Source: Heterodera schachtii (lineage: Eukaryota; Nematoda; Chromadorea; Rhabditida; Heteroderidae). From it: a DNA stretch of 64,000 bases. The translations under genes were made by a program, and so were the position numbers. Below the pieces are notes generated by a model. That model made no database searches and was not told where the DNA came from. It worked only from the letters and a program-made list of their open reading frames with translations. The stretch covers positions 543,496 to 607,495 of the forward strand of contig SIJG01000065.1 of assembly GCA_023374025.1 (NCBI GenBank). The letters run 5' to 3'. Shown piece by piece: positions 34,857 to 47,816 of this stretch (positions are counted from its first letter, which is position 1; each line of letters opens with the position of its first letter).

Positions 34857-37464
34857 ATGGCTTTTGCTGGCGATCAGATTGAAGAATTACGGGAACACTA
34901 CCCCACGGTCATACTCTATAACCTCCTTTGTTTCTTCCTTACCTAATTTTATTTGTTTTAGCTTCTGCAAAATGGAGGAAGTGGTTTCATTTCTTCCACC
35001 GAAGTCCAAGGGGCGCTGAAACTGTTGGGCATTGACCTTCCTGGGTACCAGGTCGACTTTGGACTCAGTCATTCGTTGCTTAATGCTATAAGTAACTTTT
35101 GTTTTAAGATTCGTGAACTTTTATCGCGTCATGGCGATCCAAAACATTTGAATTGTTCTGAATTCGAAGCCATTTACATGGACTTGGACACTCAGCGAAA
35201 TGCGGAGACGGCGCGATGGAAAAAGCGCATTGGCAGTGTTACAGGCGCTTACCAAGTGCAGGGCATTGCGGAGCATGGGGCTGAGGAAATTGTACACACC
35301 ATCAGAGTGGAGGTGGGACAAAACCGAATATGAGACGGAGGATGGGAAATGGGAAGGACACCCCCATTTTGCAAATATAGGCAATTCAGAATCGCCATTT
35401 GGGGTTTTTTGGAGGGTACAGGCCGAGAGCAGAATATCATTTGTTATAGGAAGAGGTCGCATTTGCCAATTGGATAAACAGCAGTTTGTCAGAGGACCAA
35501 CACCTGAAGGGACTTCTCCCGCTGAAAGGTGGCGACCTTTACGGGAAAGTAAAGGACGGACTGATCATTTGGCAAGTGAAACTGCCAAAATACTGACCAA
35601 ACATTGGATACTAACTATTTCAGTAAAATGATCAATTTGGCTGTTCCGGAGACCATTGATGAGCGTGCATTGAACACGAGTGTGTTGAACACGTACACCA
35701 GGCTTGAGAACCTCACATTGGCGTTGAATTCCGCTCGTGCCATCGGTTGTGCCATCGTCAACATTGATGCGGATGACTTGGCCAAGGGGAAGCCTCATTT
35801 GGTGCTCGGTTTGCTCTGGCAAATCATCCGAGTAATGATTTCTTTCGACCATTAAATCGACACTTTGTGCCCTTAGATTGGACTCTTCCGCGAAATTGAC
35901 CTTGTCCACGTGCCCGGTCTTTTTCGTTTGCTAAAGGAAGGCGAAACTTTGGATGATTTGCGGCGCCTTTCGCCCGAGCAAATTCTAATGCGTTGGGTTA
36001 ATTATCACATGGAAAAGGTTGTGGTCCCCTTCCCTATTTTGTACGAAGGTTTTTAGGCCGGTGTCAATAATCGGTTGACAAATTTCACCACCGATGTGAC
36101 CGACTCGGAAATTTACACGTATTTGCTGCATCAAATCGCACCGAAAGCAGCCGCCGTTTCGCTTAGCCCTTTGAATGTGCACGTACGTTTTGTTTTTGGT
36201 TGTTATGATAACGATTTGCCAAGGGTGATGTGCCACGTGCCGACGCAATGCTTCGCGAAGCGGACAAAATCGCATGCCGCGAATTTGTCACTGCCGACGA
36301 TGTGGCCAAGGGCAACTACAAACTGAACCTTGCCTTCGTTGCCAATCTGTTCAACAAATTCCCCGCCCTTCCCGAGCCGGGCGCTGATGAAATTCGTATG
36401 AAAAAAATGAGTAAAATGTGCGAATGGCTTTTTAATTCAGCACAAATTACCGAAGTGACGGAAGAGACGCGCGAAGAGAAAACTTATCGGAATTGGATGA
36501 ACAGTTTGGGAGTGGACCCTTTTGTCAACCACATTTACTCGGACCTGCAGAATGGCCTCGTGATTTTTCAGGTGATTTTAACTTTTAATTCAAAGCATTA
36601 TTGGTCAGAGTATATTTTACGTTCTGTCCAAAATGTGTTCAGTTGTACGAATGCATTCGTCCTGGAATTGTCCAGTGGAAGCGGGTGGTGAAGCAGTTCC
36701 GCAAGTTACAAAGCATGATGGACCAAATACAAAACTGTAACTACGCGGTCGAATTGGGCAAACAGTTGCGCTTTTCCCTGGTCGGCATTCAGGGCAAAGA
36801 CATTTACGACGCGAACCCCACACTCACTTTGGGTCGGCACTCTTTGTTTTCTTTTTACAAAAAGTTATCTTTTAGCACTCGTCTGGCAGCTTATGCGGGC
36901 GTACACTTTGACTATTTTGGCACAATGCACACAAAGCGGCGAAAGTTTGGCCACAGAAAAAGAAATTATTGTTTGGGTCAACAAAAAATTGGAAGAGTCA
37001 GGCAAGGTTTGTCGGACTGCAACTAATTGACATCTATATGAAATGGGATTTATTTCAGACAAGCCGACTGAAGAGCTTCCAGGATCACACAATTGCGGAT
37101 GGAAGAGTTCTGATCGATTTGATCGATGCTATCAAACCGGGAACGATCAACTACGACTTGGTTAAGAACGATGTGTCAGCCGAGGTTTGGAGAATTAACC
37201 GTTATGAGTCAATTTGTAATTATGTACAATTTAGAGCAATTTGGAAAATGCAAAATACGCCATCACTTCGGGACGAAAAATTGGAGCGAAAATTTACGCA
37301 TTACCGGAGGACATCGTTGAGGTGGATTGATGATGGATCACGGGTTTGGTTGTTATTTTAAACGATGGCCCAGGTCAAATCCAAAATGGTGATGACGGTG
37401 TTCGCGTGTCTGATGGCCCTTGACTTTATGCCGAATATGAAGGAAGTGACCAACGGAAATTGAC
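34857..37464 (+). CDS. plst-1: Plastin/fimbrin, actin-bundling protein
   Basis: Cross-links actin filaments through two tandem pairs of calponin-homology domains. ATG 34857 starts [16 protein letters not shown]. An EF-hand-like region follows ([20 protein letters not shown]), then CH1 ([40 protein letters not shown]), CH2 ([52 protein letters not shown]), CH3 ([40 protein letters not shown]) and CH4 ([40 protein letters not shown]), stop TGA 37464. All blocks match human plastins closely. The intron 35572-35623 begins GCAAGT and ends TTTCAG, and rebuilds the conserved IICKMIN. The EF-hands lack the usual acidic calcium ligands. The gene symbol follows the C. elegans orthologue. Confidence 0.94.
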
Positions 37465-38104
37465 TGACTGTGAGGCACAATTACAATAATAAATTAATTT
37501 ATTTTCCCTGTTATTCTGTTTTATTACGTTGTTCATTCCCGGCTTTTGAATCGTTGCTCTTTTCCGGATCTTTCTTTCCGAATTTTCAAAGATATCCTTT
37601 CCCCTCGCGTATTAAATTATTCGCTTTTAATTTGCTTTATTTGTTTTGCTCTTTCGTACGTTGTTTCTCTGAAGCGCTCAAAGCGTACAATTTTCCCTCT
37701 CATCGTCAGCTATTACATATGTATTACGAATACCGATGAAAATATTATTGAAAATTATATTTATTTAAATAACAGAAATATAAAAGGAAAATGTTATTTT
37801 ATCTGTGGTTTCAGTAGGGTATTTCATCTTTTATGGTAATGATTCTTATTGTTTAAATAGGACATGGTGCAGAGCTTTGGTCCTGAATTAGGCTAATAAC
37901 ATTCTTCTGAAAAAAGTTGAATTCACAACTACTTTCTGCATTATTGCCATCAAATCTGGGTCGGCATTTAAACTCGAGAAAAATTTGGAAGTAATTTTGG
38001 AAAAAAATTTAGGACATAATGCCAATGAACATGAATCGCGAAATATGGAAAAATATCGAAGATATGTATAAAGAAAAATAGAAACTTCAAACCAAGCTAA
38101 AAAC

Positions 38105-38520
38105 ATGTTTTTCGTGCGGGCCTCTCACAGTCCAGGAAAAAAAAATTGGAAACCCTACAAATCAGTATTAAGGATAGATAGCGGAACCGCTCAGTTGGGC
38201 ACCAGCGGGTTTTTGGCTATAACTTTTTTCTTTGTCAATCAAATCCAACATTCTTGGAATCATTCGAAAGCCATAAGTGTCCTCTATTAGCCTGCAAAAT
38301 TTTGAAAAATTTCATTAAGGTTCAAAAAAAGTTATGGCCACAAGAATTCAAAAAACCAAATTTTCCAACCTTTTTGGCCATAAATTTGTTCAAAATTGAC
38401 GAATTATGGCCACTCGTAGGGGTGTATTTTTCTGAAATTTTTGGGGTCGATTCTTAGGGGGTGTATTTTTTTTTATTGCATTTTTAATTTTGGCAAAACG
38501 CCAATAATTGAAAATAATTT
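38105..38520. repeat. Dispersed repeat pieces
   Basis: Shares TTCGTGCG...CCAGGAAAA with 26150-26190, CTCTATTAGCC with the ribophorin intron repeat, and AGGGGGTGTA, TTTTATTGCATTT and GGCAAAACGCCAA with 25968-26032. Order differs between copies, so the pieces are rearranged or belong to two families inserted near each other. Confidence 0.55.
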
Positions 38521-39976
38521 TTTATTCAAGTTAGGTTTATACATACAGTATAACATTTTTTTACCTGAGAGCGGTCTAACTTTTGCTCCCCACTGTATAT
38601 GCGGGCATTTATACCGTACGATGAATTCGGATACCGTATAATCATATATTTTTCCATTCTCTATCATCGCGTTTGAAGATAAATTTGCTCTGAAATATCG
38701 ATCAGTGCCTTCTTTCTCTGCTTCTCTCTCGGTATTGCTCTTCCCTAATTCCTCTGCTTCTCAGTCACTCTCTCTCTCTCTCTTCGTTTCGCTTCTCTTT
38801 TGCTCTATGCTTTGCTGTGGTGAGATTGGATTGTCTTCCCATTCCTTTCACCCCAATTTCCACATTTTGCTGCTGTGGCGGTCGACCGCTCGCGTCCCTT
38901 CGTCCGCTTAGCCCTCCAACCCTTCGCAAATTCGTCCCCCCCCCCCCCCAACATCGGTGGGATTGTGTGCTGTGTGTGCGTGCACTTCTTTCTCCTTGCT
39001 ACTCGCTTCGCCATTCACATTTATTCACCAACCAGCAAAAAGAGAAAATCGACTGATGACAAACTTATGTCTTATGTGTGTTGTCGTTCTCGTTGGTTGG
39101 GGGCTCTTTCATTATTGCTCACTGAACGAGAAGACGAATTTGAAAATTTACATATAATGCATTTTATCACTCTTAATGAAAGTTACTCCAATGTATGTTA
39201 TTTGGAAGGTTATCCAAAGGTTTGTACATAATATCAACAAAATTGAAATGAGAATGATGGAATATCAATATATGTAATCACTACATAAGTTTGTCTCCGG
39301 GTTAAAGAAAGCGAAAATTTTGTTGAATTTGCAAAATCTCATATTGTAATCCAAGAAATTTCTCAAGGAATTTAAGACAAGGAAATCACCTTCAAACTCA
39401 GCCAGCTCCTAGTCCTTTTTTGAACTTTTCGTGTCTGAGACTAAACTGCTTTAGGCTTTTAGTTCTGCAATGGTTCAAAGTATTTGATGTCCCCAAACCA
39501 ATGATTTGGGAGATTTAATTTTAGTAAAAACAAAGTCATTTTTCGAGAGGGAACATCAGCCCAAATAGGATTTTCACTAAAATACTTGGCTTTATTTATT
39601 TTCTTGACTATATTACGGATAAATGCCACTGGGGAATTTTCGAAATTTAAGCGTTTGGCGGCGATGCTTTTTGGAGACCTAAAAGGAATTGGGTATTCGA
39701 TGGCGCCGACCGCCAAAAAACGCCAACGGCGAGATAGAAAAAAAAAAATCAAATTTTAAAAGTCCATCATCTTAAATCAAAACACTTGAAGGTTTCTGTT
39801 AGAGAATATAAAGTAATTTAAGAATAACAATTTTTTTTTAATAACGGTGGAAACAATAATTTATGAGATTTTGCAACATTCATTTTTATTATTTCGATAA
39901 GCCATTATCTCATTTTCATTCATATGTTGGGTTAAATTGTACGATCTTGAATAGGGCTCCGATTTTTAGACTAAAA

Positions 39977-40032
39977 ATTGCTAAAACGGTTAGTCCTTAG
40001 ACCAATTGCTAAAACGGTTAGTCCTTAGACCT
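39977..40032. repeat. 28-bp tandem duplication
   Basis: ATTGCTAAAACGGTTAGTCC followed by TTAGACC(A/T) occurs twice in direct succession. Confidence 0.85.
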
Positions 40033-40964
40033 TAAGAACAAAAAACAAGCCTTAAAAAGTCATAAATTAGGACTGTGTATATCGGCTTATCTGTATCTTA
40101 ATTAATTCGTTTTCCTTATCCAATTGACCAAAACAAAAACTAGTAAAATACACTAATTGTAAATTTTTAAAGCATTAACTGAAAAACCTTTTGGGTAACT
40201 TTTCAAAAACATACAGGTCGATAACGAAGGTTGTTCATACATATAAGGCCAATTTGTACTGTTTTGGTCCTAAAAAATGTCAAAATTTTTGTCCAGAAAT
40301 AACCAATTTTCCGGATCTAATGTTCTCTATTTTAAAAACAAGAAAATGTTTCGTTTCAAGGAAGTTGCAAAAATTCAATTTTTGACAATGCCTATAGGTT
40401 TTTTTAAATTAATCAACAAATTTTGAGATTTTGCAGGATAGAGAACATTTAGATTGTCAAGATATCATTAATTGAAAGGTTCCAAATTTTGGTCTGGAAA
40501 ATATGGTCCAATACGACTCGGGTTTTACCGATTCTTTGGAAATATACCTTAATACATTTTTTCTTTGTTTGCAGCTCCCTAGGAGCTCAATAGGAAAAAT
40601 AGCCTTGTCTAAAATTAAGCTTCCTGTCAACTAACATTGTTAAGCTTCCTGTTATTACAGGAATCCCAAATCCAAATGTGAGAATTTAAAGAACGCGCTT
40701 ACTCATGAATTTTATGCATTTTTGTTGGGTTCTTTGCCCCCCCCCCCCCTCCCAAGAAGTTAGTCGCGATAGCACGTAAAAATACTGCGATGTAAAACCT
40801 GCTTAATATCAGTGTATGTGTGGCGTTAGATCTGCGCGACATTATATACGACATTAATTGCGTTTTTAAAATAAGAAAAAAATATCGCACGTCTTTAAGA
40901 TAAAATAAGTCAACTGATAGCCCTTTCTTGAATTAAGTCAGCGAAGTGTGAAGAATTTTTAATA

Positions 40965-43900
40965 ATGACGGGTTCACATGAGCAAAGTGACAAAATGGGA
41001 GGGAATTCTGCGAACGATGTCGAGGAAGGAGAGTTGCCAGAGGAGGGCGAAATCATGGACGAAGAAGAACAGCAACACAAGGGGAAAGTCATTACGATGA
41101 AAACTGAAGCGGAAGAGAGTGACCGAGCCATGCCAACGCCGCAGCAGCAGAACGCACCATCGAACAGCAAAACGGAAAGTGGCAGCAAAGACTCTCGAGG
41201 AGGTGCCGGAGGGTCTTCGTGGCGCAGATGTAGGGACAAACCGAACAGCCAAGCAACAAATGATAAATCAAAACATCCGTTTCCAGCGTTAAATAATCGC
41301 GGACATTCTGATCACAATTTTGGGGCGGGGAAACAACATTTTGCACGAGGAACAGGCGGACGATACAGGGACCACGATTCACGAGCAATTTTGGTACGAA
41401 AGAATGGGCTTACAAATTACAAATAACAGAAAATGTGAAAATTTGGAAAAAAGAGAAAGGAGAAAAGAGATAGAGAAAGAGAAAAAATGACGAAGGAAAT
41501 GTATGAAAACGAAAGAAGAGAAAAGGGGAGGGAAAGGAAAAGGGAAGGGCGATGGTGAGAAAGGGAGAAGAGAGAGAGAGAGAGAGGAAAGAGAGCGAGT
41601 GAGGGGAAAGAGAAGGGAAAGAGGGAAGGAATGGAAGAGAAGGGAGGGGGAGGGGGAGAGAAGGAGAAAGGCACAGAGATGGCGGAAAGGAAAGAAAAGG
41701 GAAAAGGGAAAAAAAACTGCTGAATAGTAAAGGGTTAAAGAATTCACACCAATTGCAGAAATCCGAAGAAGCAATGATGGACTCGTGGGTTCGCGGAACA
41801 CATCGGAGCAAAGGCGCACGGAGTCCGACCAGCAGTCCGAGAAATGCGGGCGGAAGTCCGCACGCGGACCAAACGAAGCAAAAACAGCAAAGTGTGGACA
41901 AAGTGCCAATGGCCGAGCAACAGCTTGAGAAGGTGCTCTTCCCTTCTGCTGTGTGGGAAGGCTTTTTGGTGTCAAAATTTGAGGTGGACAATCCGACTGA
42001 AAGTGAGGGAGACGCAAAGGCCGAGCCGACGACGGAAGGCGACGACGGCACCAATGGGACCAACGCAGAAGCACAGCCGAAACAGTCCATTCCGCTGGAG
42101 GACGACAAAGACTATCGGGTGGAAACGCCTCCATCAAAGGAACTTCCCGAAGAGTGCGTTGATTTACAACTTGAAAGTGAATGGAACTGTTTTTATTTCC
42201 TCAATTCTGAAGGTCTAAACAATTTGCTCTCGCCGAAACCGACGACGACAACGACTTTCGCCGAAATTCTTTCGGAAGATTTTCTGAGAAAAGGTTATAA
42301 AGAGTTAATTGATGGAAATGATGTGAAAAGGGAATGGGGAAGAGGAAAATTCGAAGTGGAAAGTGAATTGAAATTTAATGAAAGAATCGATGAATTGAAG
42401 AGATTTATTCGATGGTGATGAGTATGAAGTGGTAAAAAAATGAGAAATGAAAGTGAATACTAAAGAGATGAGAAAAAAGTGATGGATTGAAATGAGACGG
42501 AATTACGCAAATGCGAATTGAAATTGGGGGAATAAAAATCGAAAAAATATTTCGACTTTTCCGAACCGACCAAAGCCTGCATTTTCAGGAATTTTCGTGG
42601 CAATGCTCCGCAACTTTCTCCTCAAAAATTCTCACCAAATGCGAGTCACAGACAACACCAAATGGATGTACAGACAATGAACGCACCACCGTACGAAGGC
42701 GACAGCGATTATGGGCCGACGCCAAAAAGACATCGGCCGATGCCATTCTTTGAGGAGGAAAACTTTCCGATCGGTGGAAGCGACGACTTAAGACAACACC
42801 CACAGAGATTTGATCAGTCATTTGATCAGAGTCCGTACGAGCAACAAGAAGGTGCCGAATTAACGAGAAAAACATACGGTGGAGTTAACGAAGGAAGCAG
42901 CAGCCATAAGCTTAGCTTATTATTAATTAGCAAACCAACTCTTGCAATTGTTGGCATTCGAAAGCTCGACGTAAAATAAAAATATTTCGTAACCGTGAAA
43001 AAATCCAGCAGAATTTAGTTACTTTTTACTTTAGGAAAACAAATTTGATTTAGGACATTTAAATAATAAAACTCGTGAAGGAAGAGCTTTCGAGTGTAAA
43101 CGTTTTCTAAATTGGTTGACTAATTGTAAGAAACCAAAACATTGTGACTTATGAACTATGCGTAAAACCAAAGCCTTACTAAACCGGTCCCTACCGTAGT
43201 TGAACACACCGTACTGTTTAAATTAGAAATATTTTTGCCAAAAATTGACCTCGTTGAGATTAAGCGGAGGTTGGAACACAGAAAATATAATAATGTGACA
43301 TACATTTTTAATTATTTAAAATTTATAGATTTCCGCGAAGAAGAATTTTGGGGTGGCGGGAGAGGCCGTGGCGGCGCCTTTCATCATTTCCGAGGCGGTC
43401 GCGGCGGGGCCCATCGGTCCGATTGGGGCGCAGGGCCGCGGTGGAGCGGTGGCGGAGGCCCGGGCGCCGGCAAACCGTTCTTCGATCGAATCATTTGTAA
43501 ATTCTTCCGCGAGGGCTTTTGCCGAGACGGCGAGAAATGCACGTACAGCCACGCGACGGCCGATTCCCATCGACAGCCCATCCTTTGCCGTTACTACCAG
43601 CAGGGATTCTGCAGAAGGGTGGGCTTATTTATGTGCCTTTTTTTGCTTTCGTTTTTTGTTGAACTTTTAAAAATTTATCAAAGCCTCCGACCGAAAATTG
43701 AAAATTTTAATAATTAAAAAATTTGTTACACCGAAGTGAGAAATGAATTGCATAAAAAAGCATTTACTTAAAATAACAATAAACAATGGTTTGAATTATT
43801 AATGGTTTTTCCACCTTTTTATGCCTCCTCGGATTAAAAAACCATTCATTGTGAACCGATTCGAGACATAAGCGCAAATTTCCGAGGCGTAAATGCCGGG

Positions 43901-46900
43901 AAACGCAAATGTAACGCCCCCCCCCCAAATTTAGAATTTATTCTGCCAAAATTTGCACGGAGAATGGCCATGCAAAGCGTTTCATAAAGGCGAGTGCACC
44001 AAAGAACAGTGTATGTTTTCGCATGAGCCGTTGGACGAAGTCAGTCGTCACATTTTGGAGAAGGTTTTTTGGGTTTGGTGGTGAATTTTAACCGTTGCTT
44101 TTTGTTTTGAGATGTTGGAAGACGAAAGGCGGGGATTAACCGACGGACAGAATCTCGAGCCGCAATTTCAGGTCGAGAGGGGCGGAGGGAGTCGAAGTCT
44201 TATGGGCATTTCAGCTGGGTTTTGCTTTAATTGTTCTTTCCGCCCTTCCAATTCTTTGCCATTCTTTCAGGGAGGGTATTACCAACGACGGAAAATGTTC
44301 CACCAAATGCGTGAACAGCAGCATTTTCACCACAACAACCAGCAGCAGCAACAAGGGGACCAGGCCGAAATGGAGGCTCACAATTTCCAATCGCCGCGTC
44401 AAAATCAGCAACATTTTGGCGAAGTGCGCGGGCTGCACAACAACGAGGAGGAATTTAGCGGGGGAACGACGACACGCCCATCGCCACAGCAGCAACACCA
44501 AGCAGTACAGCAGCAGCAGCAAACGCAGCCAATGCCACCGCCAAACGCATTCGGTGGTGGCGCACATGCGATGGCACAAGCACAGTGAGAAATAACATTT
44601 GATTTGGGTGAGTTTGTGGTGGTCATTGTTTCTTTCTTCAGACTTTCCTCTGAGCCTTTCGGCACTTCCGCCGGCGTTCCGTCCGAACTTCCTCCGCCTG
44701 CGTTGGTTGTGCCGCCAATTCTCTGCGGTGGTGGCGACACACAACCGAAGCGTTTGACCGGCGCCGTCCCTCAGCAGCCCCCCGTCGTTGGCCCTGCTTA
44801 TGCCCAACTGCCCCCGGCCTCGGATGGCACTTCCTTTGGCTTTTTCAACCGTTCCGCTGCTCCTCCCCCCTGTGCTCCGCCGTCCAACCAGGTCCTTTCC
44901 TTTCTTTTGGTTCTGATTCCGTCATTTGCCTTGGCTTTCTGTCCGTCCGCTGTGTTCACCTTTTTTGTTTTCAGATGGCTCCGCCGTCTCTCCATGGGCC
45001 GCCCCCTCAGTCCGCGCTTTCTTCTCAGCCCAACTTTCAACAGCTCCAACAGCAGGCACAACAAACGGTACCGTACCAACCACCAGTCTGCTGAATTGGC
45101 ATGATTCCCTCTGTCTTTTCAGCCTGGTCCTCACTTTCCTCATCAGCCTTCGCTTTTGGGGCCGTCCGCCGCTTCTGTGCCTTCACTTTCACTGAGTGCG
45201 ATGGTTCAGCAGCAGCAACCCTTTGCCACGGTACCAACAAAACTAATCCCCTTTTACCCCCTTCAAATTGCCATTTCAGCCTGCCAATAATGAGTCCTTC
45301 GGCGATGCCCTCCAACAAATTTCGCCCACTCCGCCGCGTCCGTCACCGACGCGGGAGCAAAGCGACGCGTTCAACATCAACCAAATGCTTGAACAAATCA
45401 CGCAACAATCGTCGGACCAATTCAAAAGACCGAACATGGAGGACCCAATGGATTTGCTTTCGAAGGCCGTCGAAGGTGGCGCCGTTTTTGTTTCGTTTTG
45501 CTCGATTTGTCCAATTGCTGTTGCCCTTCACAGAATCGCCCGCATCGCCTCCGATGTTTGGCTCTTCTGAAATGGGTGCCGCGGGGAGTGCCGACGATGC
45601 CAAACTGATTCCGATGGTGAGGGAGTGGCGACTGTACGCCGTGGACATTCCGACAGAAACCGAAGGCCTTCCAATGAATTTCGACATGAAATTGATTCAG
45701 GTCGAATTGGGAAAGGGGGGAATTTGAGGAATGTTTTGAGATTTCAGCAGATTTCTTCTTCAAATTCCTGACCCGCGGCTTCGAAAATTGGCCGAAAAAC
45801 AATTCGACTTGGTCTCCAAAACCTTTGAGAAGAAGCAGCAACAGAAAAAGTGCACTTTGAAAACATTTCTTTCTTTTTTTACTTATTTTTAAGTGCCGTC
45901 GAATTGACCGACGAAAACGCAAAAAAAGAGACAGAAGAAAATGCCAACAGCACGGAAAAAGCAAAGAAAGAAGCGGCGACGGGCGACCCGCGCAAAGACC
46001 CGCGACGCAAAGGGCGAGCGACGGAGCAACACCAGCACCAGTGAGAAGGGCACTTGGACATTGGCATTACGTCTTGGCTTTCCCGTTTCAGCCCTTCCAC
46101 TTCGTCAGCTGCCATTGCCTCGCCGTCAATGTCTGTGGACGTTCCCCCCTTCAAAATGGCACCGTCGTCACCAAATTCGGCACCATCCTCGGATGGCACT
46201 TTCTCTTTTCACCAACAGAGTATTATTTTATCCATTGCCCGTAGGCTTAAGTAAAATTTCCCTTCGTTTTCAGTTTCTGCTTCGTCTGACAACGCAAATG
46301 CCGAGGGACCGAAGCGAACGCAGCAAAAAGACGGAGCAATGGGAAAAGCATACGGACGAACGGCGGAAGGGATGGGCCAACCGACGGACGGACAATTTCA
46401 GTCGCACGGTGGCGGGGGACCATTCTTCGGCTTTCACCACCCACCAACACCCTTCGGCACCGCCAGTCCATCCTTCCATGGACCATCATCATTCCGCAAG
46501 TGTTCCCCCGCCTTTCATGACTCATCTCCATCCCCCGCCCTTCGGTGGACCTTTGCCTTTCTGTCCTTTTACGATTGGATTTCGTTTAGGCCACCAAATC
46601 CATTCCTCCGCTGTCGGAGGGGGCCCTTTCAACGTCCCTCCGCCCGTTTTTCCGATGTCCGCCGCTGCTTCCGTCGCTCCCAATGCCGCCCCTTCCTTCC
46701 AACAACAACAACTCGGTTCCCATGCCTTTAATGTCGGTGGCTTTTCCTCGTCCTCCGATTCCGTCGGTGGGCCGCCCCGACCGCAGCCGTCTCAGATCAG
46801 CAGCCTGCGCGAGAAGCGGAAGAACAACGAGTACGAGTCGCCATTGGCACGCATTGGCTCCTCCTCGGGGGGTGCCGGGGCATTGGGGCGGAGAGGCGCG

Positions 46901-46909
46901 CGCTACTGA
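40965..46909 (+). CDS. ZC3H4/ZC3H6-type CCCH zinc-finger protein
   Basis: Nuclear RNA-binding protein; the mammalian ZC3H4 with WDR82 restricts non-coding transcription, and fly Su(sable) is related. ATG 40965 opens an acidic region (VEEGELPEEGEIMDEEEQQH). Further exons include 41758-42412, 42589-42878, 43329-43618, 43935-44063, 44112-44171, 44271-44584, 44642-44891, 44975-45067, 45123-45230, 45280-45475 and 45534-45700. Three CCCH fingers are CKFFREGFCRDGEKCTYSH, CRYYQQGFCRRNLFCQNLH (split by an intron after RR) and CKAFHKGECTKEQCMFSH, followed by EPLDEVSRHILEKML, just as in ZC3H4. Downstream are Gly/Arg-, Gln- and Pro-rich parts, WRLYAVDIPTETEG, PDPRLRKLAEKQFD and DPRKDPRRK (the DPRLR-type repeats of the family). 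The C-terminus REKRKNNEYESPLARIGS ends at TGA 46909. The joins near 45700-45760 and 46400-46600 are unresolved. Confidence 0.9.
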
Positions 46910-47772
46910 AGAGAGACAGAGAGAGAGAGAGTCACTCACTGCCGATGCTCCCCCCCCCCCCCTTCTCCCCCTCTTCCGTCATTCTCTGCTCAATTTGTCG
47001 TCTTCCCTTTTATCATATCCATCAAAACACAAATTTCTCGCATTTATTACGCATTTTCCGCCCTCCCCCCTTTTCCCTGACAATTCGCTTTCATTTTGGC
47101 CTTTTGGATTTATTCCGAACTTTTTTTTGAAATAAAATAAAAAATAACGGAAGCATTGCTTATCCGCTACTCTGTTAATTCAGCGGGGGGCTGTTGCTCG
47201 TCTTTGGGATTAGCTAAACCCGGGTTAACATTTTTGGTTGTGTTGCTCGTCTTTGGGTTCTAAACCCGGGTTAATCGGTCTCTTAATTTCGTCTGCCTCA
47301 AAATATGTCCAAGTTGACAAGGGATGCGTATTCTTCCGAAAGCACAAACAAAACATATTCTTCTCGAGGTTTCCACTTTTTGTTATTTTTTTTTGCTTTT
47401 CAGACAGCACACAAAGTGAGTGAGTGCATCACTTCCGCAATAAACAAACAAACGAACGAACGAACGAATGGAGGGGGGGGGGGGGGAGGGAAGGGAAGGG
47501 ATGCCGTGGGGAAGGGATGCGTTTTCGGCGGAGGGTTCGTTTTGTTCAATGGCTTTTCCACCGACTCAGCTAACATGTAACAATTTAAGCCACACATGCA
47601 TCTTTTGAGTATTTGTTTTGTTTCTTTTATTGGGTGTCACTGAACATTTTCTCCTCGGCGTGAAGTCCCAAATTTTTCTGGCAAAAAAAAAAAACGAACT
47701 TTGCTGGAAATGCTTTTGCCCCCGCCCCATTTAAATGGGAGGGCGGTGAGAGAGTGCATTTTGTGGGCCGAA

Positions 47773-47816
47773 CCCCCCCCCCCCCCCCCCCCGTCCAATT
47801 CGTCCCCCCCCCCCCC
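47773..47816. repeat. Paired poly-C tracts (20 C and 13 C)
   Basis: Two uninterrupted C runs separated by GTCCAATTCGT. On the - strand these are long G tracts able in principle to form G-quadruplexes. Exact length may be affected by sequencing. Confidence 0.9.

Larger units (their letters stand above)
37465..40964. other. Long intergenic region with repeats, no gene supported
   Basis: Contains repeat pieces shared with 24.6-24.9 kb and 25.9-26.2 kb (at 38105-38520), a TC-rich stretch and 12-C run at 38700-38950, a 28-bp tandem duplication at 39977-40032 and a 12-C run near 40739. A 97-codon - strand frame at 39459-39752 looks mildly protein-like but has no ATG or splice partner. Confidence 0.5.

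Noticed and set aside
39459..39752. 97-codon - strand frame that looks mildly protein-like
   Set aside because: No ATG, no splice partner, no recognisable motif, in a repeat-rich intergenic region.
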